Source: an uncultured Lachnospiraceae bacterium
GTDB taxonomy: Bacteria; Bacillota; Clostridia; Lachnospirales; Lachnospiraceae
Direction: 5' to 3'
Assembly (NCBI GenBank): GCA_902783295.1
Contig: CACZQT010000446.1
Span: 1-9,097, forward strand
Length of the DNA stretch: 9,097 nucleotides
Shown: positions 1-7,245 of the stretch, in pieces
Position numbering within the stretch: position 1 is the stretch's first letter
How the letters are laid out: each line of letters begins with the position of its first letter
Made by a program: the position numbers and the translations under genes
Notes under the pieces: generated by a model
What the model was told of the DNA's origin: nothing
Seen by the model: only the letters and a program-made list of their open reading frames with translations
Databases searched by the model: none

Positions 1-84
1 ATTGGTAAATCATACAGCTGTCATCTTCTTTGTACCTGTTTTTTGAGCCGGACGCAAGCTATAATAGCCGAACATGGGGAGGGA

Positions 85-144
85 GGAGGACAGAGGGACA
101 GTCCCCTTGTCTCTTGAGACAAGGGGACTGTCCCTCTGTCTTCC
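85..144. repeat. Long palindromic repeat element with nested inverted repeats
   Basis: Positions 89-113 pair perfectly with 116-140 (25 base pairs around a 2-base TT centre). Pairing continues outward to 85-88/141-144 with one G-T wobble, giving an almost 60-base palindrome. Each arm contains a smaller palindrome, GGGACAGTCCC (95-105 and its mirror), so the element could fold as one long hairpin or as a cruciform with secondary stems. There is no T-tract, so it is not a standard terminator. It looks like a dispersed REP/MITE-like intergenic repeat. That identity is an inference, because only one full copy lies in the window. Confidence 0.75.
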
Positions 145-169
145 GTTCCTCAATGAAAAAGGGATTAAT

Positions 170-193
170 GACATTGGGACGGTCCTTTGTTCT
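170..193 (+). repeat. Degenerate copy of the palindrome arm
   Basis: Aligned without gaps to the left arm of the palindrome (89-112), this 24-base stretch matches at 18 positions. It keeps the GACA start, the GGGAC-N-GTCC core and the TCT end. It sits 30 bases beyond the palindrome in the same orientation as the left arm. It may be the decayed remnant of a second element. The GGGAC/GTCC core alone is short, so chance similarity is not excluded. Confidence 0.4.
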
Positions 194-200
194 TCTGCAG

Positions 201-235
201 AAAAGGCCATCCGTAGTTACCCCGGATGGCCTTTT
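201..235 (-). terminator. Bidirectional rho-independent terminator of the peptide-transport operon
   Basis: GGCCATCCG at 205-213 pairs perfectly with CGGATGGCC at 223-231 across a 9-base loop. The stem is flanked by AAAA (201-204) and TTTT (232-235), so a U-tract follows the hairpin on either strand. It lies about 75 bases beyond the stop codon of the solute-binding-protein gene and is the first strong terminator after the minus-strand operon. It could also stop plus-strand transcription entering from the left. Confidence 0.85.
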
Positions 236-308
236 TCTTTTGAGCTGTTATTTCACTTTCCCTGCAGAGATGTATCTCTTCTCTGTCCAGGGTAAACCGG
301 ATGATTGA

Positions 309-1820
309 TTATTCAAAATGCGCTTTCGTAAAGTCCACAATAGGAGCTACGGTATCAGCATATTCAACACCGGTCAGGGCCTTGTCGTAAACCTGGATAG
401 AATATCCGCAGGCTACCGGAATGGCACCTACATGCTCATTAATATACGCCTGAGCTTCATTTGCTTTCTCGTTCTGTACAGCGGAATCGGTAGTGCCGTA
501 CATGTCCCCAAGGATGGCATAGATGCCGTCATCCACGAACTGGGCAAACGGAGCACCCTGGTTTTTGTCGAACCAGCTCAGAGTAATCAGCGCGGAGCTG
601 GAGCCATTGCCCAGGATAAAGATATCCCAGTCGCCGCTGCGATCCAGTGCGGTGGAAAGAGCAGTGCCGAAATCGGACTTGTCCTGTTCCAGCGTGATGC
701 CGCCCTGTGCAAACCAGTTCTGCAGGATTTCGACCATGTTGTTGTAATCCGTGCTGTCATGGAACACTACACGCAGAGTAATGCCGTCCGGATAGCCGGC
801 TTCCGCCAGGCATTCTTTTGCCTTTTCAAAGTCCTGCGGATAAGGATCGTTCCCTGTCAGATCACTGTTGTAGCCGATCTGGGCTTCGGAAACTACGGAC
901 CAGGACGTCTCGGCAGCACCGGCAGACAGACCGAGCGCAAGAGCTTCCTTGTCGATGCAGTATGCCACAGCCTTACGGATGTTTTCATCCGCCATCTTAT
1001 GGCCTTCATCGGAGTTGAAGAACAGGTTGTTTACGATGGAGCCGTGATTGATCGCCACTTCAAAGCGGTTGGTGTCAAAGCCTTCGGCATCCAGGTAGGA
1101 TACGTCGTAAGCAAAGTCCACGCCACCGGTTTCCAGTTCGATGGTTCTCTGGGTAGCATCGGCTACGCAGCGGAAAATGATTGTAGCAATCTGAGCCTTC
1201 TCGCCCCAGTAGTTTTCATTTGCTGCAACCGTCACAGAATCGCCAACGGTCCAGTTCTCAAATACATAGGGGCCGGTGCCCATGGGCTTGATGGCGATGT
1301 CATCCGGAGCGGCTTCACAGGTTTCCTTATCCACGATGGCGCCTGTACCGACATTGCCCAGATAATACATGATGGTGGCGTCCACATCTGTGAATACCAG
1401 ATTGATATGGAAATCGTCCACGATCTCCGACTGATCGAAATCGATCTTCTGGAAATACTGCGGGAAAGCACCGGACAGGTTCCTCTCCAGTGAATACATC
1501 ACGTCTTCTGCCGTAAAGGGATTTCCGTTGTGGAATGTAACACCTTCACGCAGGGTGATGGACAGATGAGTGTCATCCGCCCAGTTCCATTCGGTAGCCA
1601 GGACCGGGCTGTAGCTGCCATCCAGTTCCCCTTTCCACAGGGTTTCAAAAATCAGGTACTGTACGCGCACCGATACGTTGTTGGTATCGATGACCGGGTC
1701 GAAAGTGGTAACATCGGCCTGACTGGCTACGATAAGCCTGTCTTTGCCCGCTGCCAGGGCAGGCTGGGCCATGGACGCTGCGATCGCAGCCGCCATCAGA
1801 ATGGCAAGTGCTTTTTTCAT
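309..1820 (-). CDS. Dipeptide/oligopeptide ABC transporter solute-binding protein (SBP family 5, DppA/OppA-like)
   Basis: This is the extracytoplasmic receptor that captures the substrate and delivers it to the permease pair encoded upstream. The protein has 503 residues, usual for family 5 binding proteins. Residues 1-23 form a signal peptide: MKK, a hydrophobic Ala/Leu/Met core, then ALA followed by AGK, a type I cleavage site. The family signature LREGVTFHNGNPFTAEDV lies at residues 90-107, and a GTGPYVFENW segment typical of the family follows near the end of the first lobe. There is no cysteine in the first 30 residues, so it is not a lipoprotein, although binding proteins of monoderm Firmicutes usually are. 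The start is supported by AAGGAGG eight bases upstream. It is the last gene of the operon, 18 bases after the F-type ATPase stop, and is followed by a terminator. Related proteins bind peptides, nickel, haem or sugars; the transporter type suggests a peptide, but the ligand cannot be read from the sequence. Confidence 0.93.
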   Translation of the reverse strand: MKKALAILMAAAIAASMAQPALAAGKDRLIVASQADVTTFDPVIDTNNVSVRVQYLIFETLWKGELDGSYSPVLATEWNWADDTHLSITLREGVTFHNGNPFTAEDVMYSLERNLSGAFPQYFQKIDFDQSEIVDDFHINLVFTDVDATIMYYLGNVGTGAIVDKETCEAAPDDIAIKPMGTGPYVFENWTVGDSVTVAANENYWGEKAQIATIIFRCVADATQRTIELETGGVDFAYDVSYLDAEGFDTNRFEVAINHGSIVNNLFFNSDEGHKMADENIRKAVAYCIDKEALALGLSAGAAETSWSVVSEAQIGYNSDLTGNDPYPQDFEKAKECLAEAGYPDGITLRVVFHDSTDYNNMVEILQNWFAQGGITLEQDKSDFGTALSTALDRSGDWDIFILGNGSSSALITLSWFDKNQGAPFAQFVDDGIYAILGDMYGTTDSAVQNEKANEAQAYINEHVGAIPVACGYSIQVYDKALTGVEYADTVAPIVDFTKAHFE

Positions 1821-1838
1821 GTTGGTTCCTCCTTAAGG
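1821..1838 (-). promoter_or_regulatory. Strong ribosome binding site before the binding-protein gene
   Basis: The 18-base gap between the ATPase stop and the binding-protein start holds AAGGAGG (minus strand, 1829-1835), a near-perfect Shine-Dalgarno sequence with good spacing. Binding protein is normally needed in excess over the membrane complex. With no promoter visible in this gap, a strong ribosome binding site is one way to raise its output. That role is an inference. Confidence 0.6.
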
Positions 1839-2807
1839 TTATTGTCCTGTAACGCCGCAGCATGCGACGAAGTGACCATCTGATACTTCCCGGAACTCCT
1901 GCGGCTCCTTGCACTTCGCTGTTGCATACTTGCAGCGCGAGGCAAAGCGGCATCCGGGTTTGGGGTTGATGGGAGACGTCAGCTCTCCCTGCAGAATTTC
2001 ATGCTTCACTTCCTGATCAATATCCAGCAAAGGAATTGCGGAAAGAAGCGCCTGGGTGTACGGGTGCAGCGGGTTGGCAAACAGTTCATCAGAAGGGCAC
2101 TTCTCCACAACCTGTCCCAGGTACATTACACAGATATCATCCGAAATGTACTTTACCACCGACATATCGTGGGTAATGAAGATATAGGTCAGGTCATTTG
2201 CCTCCTGCAGATCCAGCATGAGATTCAGTACCTGCGCCTGAATCGACACGTCCAGGGCGGAAACCGGCTCATCGCATACAATGAATTTCGGATTCACGGA
2301 AATAGCCCTGGCAATGCCGATCCTCTGCCGGCGTCCGCCGTCCAGCTCGTGAGGGTAGGTATTGTACAGCCGGCGGGCCAGGCCCACAGTATCCATCATA
2401 CGGATCACATCCTCAAAAAGCTGGCTGCCCTTTTCTCCCTTCAGAAGCATCAGCGGATCAGCAATAGCTTCTCCTACGGTCTTCCGCGGGTTCAGGGAAG
2501 AGAAAGGATCCTGAAAAATGAACTGCATATCCCGGCGCACCTGCGTAAGCTCATGCCGGTTTACCTTCGTAATATCCTTCCCTTCGAAAAAGATCTTTCC
2601 GGATGTACTCTCCAGAAGGTGAAGTACGGTACGTCCCAGGGTAGACTTCCCGCAGCCGGATTCTCCTACCACGCCTAATGTTTTTCCTTTATAGATCTTA
2701 AAGGAAACGTCATCCACCGCATGCAGGGTTCCTGCGCTGACATTAAAATACTTTTTCAGGTTCTGTACTTCCAGGATCGGTGTTTCATTCTGGTTTGTCT
2801 GGCTCAT
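1839..2807 (-). CDS. dppF: Dipeptide/oligopeptide ABC transporter ATP-binding protein (DppF/OppF-like)
   Basis: This is one of two cytoplasmic ATPases that power the importer. Visible motifs in the 322 residues are Walker A GESGCGKST (48-56), the Q-loop glutamine at 99 in FIFQDPFSSLNPRKT, Walker B FIVCDEP (175-181), the D-loop SALD and the switch histidine at 213 in ITHD. The signature reads LDGGRRQRIGIARA (155-168) instead of LSGGQ, with Asp for Ser and Arg for Gln. I recall this form from a subgroup of anaerobe DppF proteins. The C-terminus carries the oligopeptide-transporter domain (HPYTQALLSAIP, then PGCRF...RC...KC...ACC). Its cysteines 286, 292, 299 and 316/317 match the spacing of the cluster reported to bind iron-sulfur in related transporters. 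The start ATG overlaps the stop of the D-type ATPase gene by 4 bases (ATGA), with GGGGGA upstream, implying translational coupling. Confidence 0.95.
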   Translation of the reverse strand: MSQTNQNETPILEVQNLKKYFNVSAGTLHAVDDVSFKIYKGKTLGVVGESGCGKSTLGRTVLHLLESTSGKIFFEGKDITKVNRHELTQVRRDMQFIFQDPFSSLNPRKTVGEAIADPLMLLKGEKGSQLFEDVIRMMDTVGLARRLYNTYPHELDGGRRQRIGIARAISVNPKFIVCDEPVSALDVSIQAQVLNLMLDLQEANDLTYIFITHDMSVVKYISDDICVMYLGQVVEKCPSDELFANPLHPYTQALLSAIPLLDIDQEVKHEILQGELTSPINPKPGCRFASRCKYATAKCKEPQEFREVSDGHFVACCGVTGQ

Positions 2808-3787
2808 ACGGACATCCCCCTTTCCGGAATATACAGGCAGCTGACGAAATGTCCCGGTGTTACTTCCTTCGGTTCAATGCGGCCTTTCATACATTCCTCT
2901 GTAGCGTTCTGGCAGCGCGGCGCGAAAGGACATCCTTTGGGCAGATCCATGGGATTCGGCATCAGGCCGGGAATCGTCTTTAAGCGCTTCTCATTCTTAT
3001 CCAGCTTCGGCAGGGAGTTGAACAGTCCCATGGTATAAGGGTGCCGGCAGTCTTTAAAAATATCCTTCTTGGACCCATATTCCATCACCTGGCCGGCATA
3101 TACCACTGCGACCCTGTCGCAGATGCGGGCTACAATACCGAAATCATGCGTGATCATGATCAGGGAAGTTCCCAGCTTGTCCCTCAGCTGTTCCATCAGC
3201 TCCAGAACCTGCGCCTGGATTGTCACATCCAGAGCGGTAGTGGGTTCGTCCGCCAGGAGCAGATCCGGGTTGCAGGCCAGCGCAATAGCTATGACCGCCC
3301 TCTGCTTCATTCCCCCGGAGAACTGATTCGGATAATCTGTATATCTTTCCCGCGGAATTCCCACCATTTCCAGCATTTCACCGGCCCGTTTTGCCGCTTC
3401 CGCCTTGCTGACCTTCTGATGGAGTTCAATGCCTTCCGCAATCTGACTCCCCACCGTATAAACCGGATTCAGAGCGGACATGGGATCCTGGAAAATCATT
3501 GCGATCTTGTGCCCGCGAAGCTTCCTCATTTCCGCTTCGCTGATCTTTCCCAGATCCTGTCCTTCAAAGCGGATCGTGCCCTGCGTCACTTTTGCCGGCG
3601 GAACCGGGAGAATTCTCAGGATGCTGCGGGCGATGGTTGTCTTTCCGGCGCCGGTTTCTCCCACCAGGCCCAGGGTTTCGCCTCGTTCCAGAGAGAGGCT
3701 GACACCATTCACCGCCTTCACCACGCCATCGTCGGTATCATATTCCACATACAGGTTTTCGATCTCCAGAATATTGTCTTTCGCCAT
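2804..3787 (-). CDS. dppD: Dipeptide/oligopeptide ABC transporter ATP-binding protein (DppD/OppD-like)
   Basis: This is the partner ATPase of the F-type subunit; the two form the nucleotide-binding heterodimer on the cytoplasmic face. Its 327 residues contain Walker A GETGAGKTT (43-51), the Q-loop glutamine at 100 in IFQDPMSALNP, a canonical signature FSGGMKQR (156-163), Walker B LLLADEP (176-182), D-loop TALD and the switch histidine at 214 in ITHD. The C-terminal oligopeptide-transporter domain (HPYTMGLFNSLP, then GCPFAPRC) carries cysteines 286, 292, 299 and 317, a four-cysteine arrangement matching the F subunit. The canonical signature here, against LDGGR in the partner, means the two ATP sites are not equivalent. 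The start is backed by AAGGAGGAAAGCACC just upstream and lies 13 bases after the permease C stop. Confidence 0.95.
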   Translation of the reverse strand: MAKDNILEIENLYVEYDTDDGVVKAVNGVSLSLERGETLGLVGETGAGKTTIARSILRILPVPPAKVTQGTIRFEGQDLGKISEAEMRKLRGHKIAMIFQDPMSALNPVYTVGSQIAEGIELHQKVSKAEAAKRAGEMLEMVGIPRERYTDYPNQFSGGMKQRAVIAIALACNPDLLLADEPTTALDVTIQAQVLELMEQLRDKLGTSLIMITHDFGIVARICDRVAVVYAGQVMEYGSKKDIFKDCRHPYTMGLFNSLPKLDKNEKRLKTIPGLMPNPMDLPKGCPFAPRCQNATEECMKGRIEPKEVTPGHFVSCLYIPERGMSV

Positions 3788-3800
3788 GGTGCTTTCCTCC

Positions 3801-4688
3801 TTACTGCTTCATCTTCGGATCCAGGGCGTCGCGGATGCCGTCGCCGAACAGATTCAGAGAGATGACGGTCAGCATGATAGCTACGCCGGGAGCGGTGATC
3901 AGATAAGGATAACGGGTAATATAGGTTTTTCCCGCGGTAATCATAGCGCCCCATTCCGGCGAAGGCGGCTGTGCTCCCAGACCGATGAAGCTCAGTGCCG
4001 CTGCATTCAGCAAGGCCCCCGCATAGCCCAGCGTCATATTCACAATCATAGGGGACATTGCATTGGGAATGATCTCCCGGAACATAATCCGCAGGTCGGA
4101 GGCGTTGGCGCATCTGGCAGCCTCCACATATTCATTCTGCCGGACTGAAAGCATCATACCGCGCATCAGGCGGGCATTCAGAGGAACGGAAGAAATACCG
4201 ATCGCGATCATGCAGTTTACCATGCTGCCGCCCAGGGTGGACGCAATAGCGATTGCCAGAAGAATGCTGGGGATGGACTGCATGATATCCATGCAGCGCA
4301 TAATCAGATTATCCACCGCGCCGCCGTAATAACCGGAGATGGCACCTACAATAATTCCCACGATTGTGGAAAGCGCCACAGCGATCAGGCCGAGTGTCAG
4401 AGAAATGCGCCCGCCGTAAAGCAGGCGGCTGAAAACATCACGGCCGAAGTTATCCGTACCGCACAGATGTTTCAGAGAGGGACTCTGGAAAGCTTCCGTC
4501 AGAACCTGGTCATCGTATCCATAAGGAGCGATAACCGGCGCAAAAATCGCGAGCAGAAGAATAGCAAGCATAATATACATGCCAACCATCGCGCGCTTGT
4601 TTCTCTTCAGTCTTTTCCATGCGTTCTGCCAAAGGCCCCGCTTTTTCGGAAGGGCTTCCGTGCCCGCAGCCATTGTATTCGCCGACAT
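3801..4688 (-). CDS. dppC: Dipeptide/oligopeptide ABC transporter permease (DppC/OppC-like)
   Basis: This integral membrane subunit forms the translocation pore with the B-type permease. It has 295 residues. A short cytoplasmic N-terminus with the OppC pattern (LWQNAWKRLKRNKRA) leads into a first membrane segment at about 36-55, then a periplasmic/external loop with CGTDNFGRDVFSRLLYGGR (76-94), and about five more membrane segments. The cytoplasmic EAA coupling loop is EAARCANASDLRIMFREIIP (189-208); the position normally held by a conserved Gly is Asn195. The frame is open to an ATG at 4763, but I chose the ATG at 4688. AAGGAGG (minus strand, 4698-4704) sits 9 bases before it, whereas the ATG at 4697 abuts that site and the longer forms would lie inside the preceding gene. 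Only one base separates it from the permease B stop, so the two are probably translated together. Confidence 0.94.
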   Translation of the reverse strand: MSANTMAAGTEALPKKRGLWQNAWKRLKRNKRAMVGMYIMLAILLLAIFAPVIAPYGYDDQVLTEAFQSPSLKHLCGTDNFGRDVFSRLLYGGRISLTLGLIAVALSTIVGIIVGAISGYYGGAVDNLIMRCMDIMQSIPSILLAIAIASTLGGSMVNCMIAIGISSVPLNARLMRGMMLSVRQNEYVEAARCANASDLRIMFREIIPNAMSPMIVNMTLGYAGALLNAAALSFIGLGAQPPSPEWGAMITAGKTYITRYPYLITAPGVAIMLTVISLNLFGDGIRDALDPKMKQ

Positions 4689-4689
4689 A

Positions 4690-5652
4690 TCACGCATCCT
4701 CCTTCTTCGATTTTTTCTTTCCGCCGCCGAACTGAGCGCGGATTCGAGGATCCACAAATGCATATGCCAGGTCGGTAATCAGCAGAATGATGCAGGCCAG
4801 GAAAGAAAGCACTACCACGCAGCCCAGTACCACCGGATAGTCACGGCTCTGGATGGCGTTTGTCATATATGTTCCCATGCCGGGGATCGAAAAAACGATC
4901 TCCGTAATCATGGCGCCGCCGATCATGCCGGCTGCCGCTCCACCGATCTGAGTGATAATCGGAATCAGGGCGTTCTTCAGGCCGTGCTTCAGGATGATGA
5001 TTTTTTCCGATACACCTTTCGCGCGGGCTGTCACCATGTAATCGGATCCAATAACATCCAGCATGCAGGAGCGGGTCATACGTGCTGCCGCGGACACGCC
5101 GCCAAGGGCAATGGAAATAACCGGCAGAATATAATACTGGGGACCGTACAATCCGGAAGCAGGCAAAAGGCGCAGCTTCAGGGCAAAAATGATGGAAAGC
5201 TCCAGGCCTATCCAGAAGCCCGGCATCGACACCATAAATAGCGCCAGCAGCATCAGGATATTATCCAGTGCCGAATATCGTTTGACAGCCGATATGATGC
5301 CGATAGGCGTTCCCACCAGAAAATCGATCAGAATAGCCAGAAGTGCCAGTCTGGCGGAAATAGGAAGCCTGCTCTTGATTTCATCGCTTATGGAGCGGTT
5401 TCCCGAATAAGAGCGTCCGAAATTCCCGTGCAGAAACACTTCCTTGCAGTAGTTTGCAAACTGTACAAAGAAAGGATCGTTCAGCCCTCTCTCCTCTCTC
5501 CAGGCCTGTCTGGCCTCTTCTGTGGAAGTCGCTCCGAGTGCATTTACTGCAGGATCGCCGGGAGTAAAGTGAAGAAGGGTAAACACCAGGAAAGTTACCC
5601 CCAGTACTACCGGGATCAGCATCAGGAGCCGTTTAACAATGTAGCGAATCAT
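4690..5652 (-). CDS. dppB: Dipeptide/oligopeptide ABC transporter permease (DppB/OppB-like)
   Basis: This is the other pore-forming membrane subunit. Its 320 residues start with the family's typical MIRYIVKRLLMLIPVVLGVT, whose first membrane helix spans about 9-29. An external segment with HFTPGDPA and GNFGRSY follows, then about five helices (near 100-120, 133-157, 173-193, 228-253 and 274-294). The EAA-type coupling loop is intact: TARAKGVSEKIIILKHGLKN (208-227), with Gly213. The C-terminus ends in a Lys-rich tail (GGGKKKSKKEDA), presumably cytoplasmic. The frame extends upstream to 5694, but those residues lie inside the hydrolase gene. The ATG at 5652 has AAAGGAG upstream and forms an ATGA overlap with the hydrolase stop. 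That overlap ties this gene's translation to the hydrolase. Confidence 0.94.
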   Translation of the reverse strand: MIRYIVKRLLMLIPVVLGVTFLVFTLLHFTPGDPAVNALGATSTEEARQAWREERGLNDPFFVQFANYCKEVFLHGNFGRSYSGNRSISDEIKSRLPISARLALLAILIDFLVGTPIGIISAVKRYSALDNILMLLALFMVSMPGFWIGLELSIIFALKLRLLPASGLYGPQYYILPVISIALGGVSAAARMTRSCMLDVIGSDYMVTARAKGVSEKIIILKHGLKNALIPIITQIGGAAAGMIGGAMITEIVFSIPGMGTYMTNAIQSRDYPVVLGCVVVLSFLACIILLITDLAYAFVDPRIRAQFGGGKKKSKKEDA

Positions 5653-7166
5653 ATGCCTGTTTTCTCCTTTCTGTCTATCTGATGGAACGTCCAAGCGGAG
5701 TTGTCCACATCACCCATGGAAAAATCGAACATCAGCAGGGGATCTGCCTTTATCTCCAGAACGGTTCCTTCTTTCCCGAAGCGGAACAGGAAGCGCATTC
5801 CCTGGATGCTTTCCAACAGCCGGATTTCTACTTCCAGACAGCTGCGTTCCCGCCATCTGGCACAGGCGCATACGCTTTCCCCATACAGTTCTGTACATTG
5901 GAAACGTCCCTGCATCCCCAGCGTAATGGCAACCTCCTCCTCTGCCCTCAGACTAAGTACAAGATTCCTGCCTGCATTCTGAAATTCCAGTTCTGTAAAA
6001 GGCAGGCGGTGCAGGGGACTTGTATTTGCCAGGTTATAACCAAGAAAACAATCCGTACCGACAGCGCGGTCACACCGGAACCGTCTTCCCGGCAATGTTT
6101 TCTGCAGATCGGAATAAGCATAGTGAAGGGCCGGAAGTGCCAGATGCTGCAGACGGTACTGCAGCACCGCCTGTTCTTCCTTGTTTTCCGGAAGCTTCTC
6201 CTGCTGCATTCCTGCCGCAAGAATACTGTGCAGCGCATCCAGAAGACGGTCGGCATGGTCTGATGCCTCCGGAAACAGCGAACAGTTCGCCGTTGTCACC
6301 AGGAAAGCATCCTGTTCCGGCAGGAGAACCGCATATTGTCCCAGCATGCCGCAGCACTGATAGGATCCCCGTGTCTGCCCCATCCAGATCAGGTAGCCGT
6401 AGCCATATTTGTCGTGGCCTCCCGGTGTTTCCACCTGTTTCGTGACAGCTTTTTCAAACCAGGCGCGATCCAGCAGCTGCTTCCCTTCCCATTCACCTTT
6501 CTGAAGCAGGAACAGCGCAAACCGCATAAAATCATCTGTAGTCCAATACAGTCCGCCGCCCCCGATTTCCGTGCCGTCTCTCAAGGCGTCACAGTGAATG
6601 AAGCGACTCATCCCCAGCGGATCAAACAGACGTGGCCGCAGAAACTCTACCAGGTTCTTCCCTGTTTTTTTCCTCAGAGCAGCTACCAGCAGATTTACGC
6701 CCGGCGTGTTGTACATAAAAAAAGTACCGGGTTTTCTGGGGGTATCCTGCTGCAGAAATGCCTGAATCCAATTGTCCTGGTAAGGAAAAATCTCCTTTTC
6801 CTGACCGCAGGACATGGTCAGCAGATGCTCAATAGTTACCTCCAGCATATTCGGGTTGCTGCTGCAGCGGTATTCTCCCATTTCCTCCGCGAATACCTCT
6901 GTGATCCGCTCATCCATACGCAGGAACCCTTCCTGCACGGCAAACCCGATGGCTATAGCGACCACGCTTTTGGTAGCGGAATACAGCAAATGCGGTGTGT
7001 CGGAATGGTAAGGAGCGAAGGCTCCCTCAGCGCAGACTGATCCATGCCGATAAACCGCCAGACTGTGCAGTTCAATTCCGTTATGTTCCGTATAATCCAG
7101 GAAATCCAGTATGGTCCTGGATGCGATCCCCACACTTTCCGGGGTGCTCCGTTTAAAATCTTCCAT
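5649..7166 (-). CDS. Serine hydrolase of the beta-lactamase/class C (S12, EstB/NylB-like) family, cytoplasmic
   Basis: This 505-residue protein has a beta-lactamase-fold catalytic domain at about 1-315. The nucleophile motif is SATK (Ser63-Lys66). The second motif is MYNTPGVNLL, with Tyr152 in YNT, a variant of Y-x-N seen in esterase- and amidohydrolase-like members. In place of HxG/KTG it has CGMLGQY (272-278), matching the G-x-x-G-Q element of these relatives. There is no signal peptide or membrane anchor, so it should act in the cytoplasm. The C-terminal ~185 residues form a separate region I do not recognise. As the first gene of the operon, overlapping permease B by 4 bases, it probably cleaves the imported compound, for example a D-amino acid peptide, amide or ester. 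The frame is open to 7385, but the start at 7166 has AGGAGA at proper distance, and the longer form would run through the promoter region. A true beta-lactamase role is unlikely without export. Confidence 0.85.
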   Translation of the reverse strand: MEDFKRSTPESVGIASRTILDFLDYTEHNGIELHSLAVYRHGSVCAEGAFAPYHSDTPHLLYSATKSVVAIAIGFAVQEGFLRMDERITEVFAEEMGEYRCSSNPNMLEVTIEHLLTMSCGQEKEIFPYQDNWIQAFLQQDTPRKPGTFFMYNTPGVNLLVAALRKKTGKNLVEFLRPRLFDPLGMSRFIHCDALRDGTEIGGGGLYWTTDDFMRFALFLLQKGEWEGKQLLDRAWFEKAVTKQVETPGGHDKYGYGYLIWMGQTRGSYQCCGMLGQYAVLLPEQDAFLVTTANCSLFPEASDHADRLLDALHSILAAGMQQEKLPENKEEQAVLQYRLQHLALPALHYAYSDLQKTLPGRRFRCDRAVGTDCFLGYNLANTSPLHRLPFTELEFQNAGRNLVLSLRAEEEVAITLGMQGRFQCTELYGESVCACARWRERSCLEVEIRLLESIQGMRFLFRFGKEGTVLEIKADPLLMFDFSMGDVDNSAWTFHQIDRKEKTGI

Positions 7167-7245
7167 GGCAGGTCTCCTGTATTCATTATGAGAAACGACT
7201 TCTCCGTTTTTTCTGCTTATGGGATGATGGGCAGGCTGGTTTTTA

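Larger units (their letters stand above)
1..308. other. Intergenic region downstream of the peptide-transport operon
   Basis: I see no credible gene here. Short open frames exist on both strands, but they run through the palindromic repeat, lack a convincing ribosome binding site and resemble no family I know. The stretch contains the long palindrome at 85-144, a degenerate copy of its arm at 170-193 and the operon terminator at 201-235. Positions 1-80 are unassigned. A TATAAT hexamer at 60-65 on the plus strand has no properly spaced -35 partner (the nearest TTG-like hexamers lie 11 or 24 bases away), so I do not call a promoter. Confidence 0.7.

Noticed and set aside
10..210. Small minus-strand frame across the palindrome
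   Set aside because: Its sequence is dictated by the palindromic repeat (VPMSL.../VPLSS... echoes), and there is no good ribosome binding site.
318..1493. Long plus-strand open frame (391 codons) opposite the binding-protein gene
   Set aside because: It is antisense to a clearly conserved gene, has no recognisable domain and no ribosome binding site. It is a shadow of the codon bias on the other strand, as are the other long antisense frames at 2001-2678, 3041-3865 and 5682-6263.
4689..4763. Longer N-terminus for permease C (ATG at 4763 or 4697)
   Set aside because: These starts lie within or at the end of the preceding permease gene. The ribosome binding site abuts the 4697 ATG and is ideally spaced for the one at 4688.
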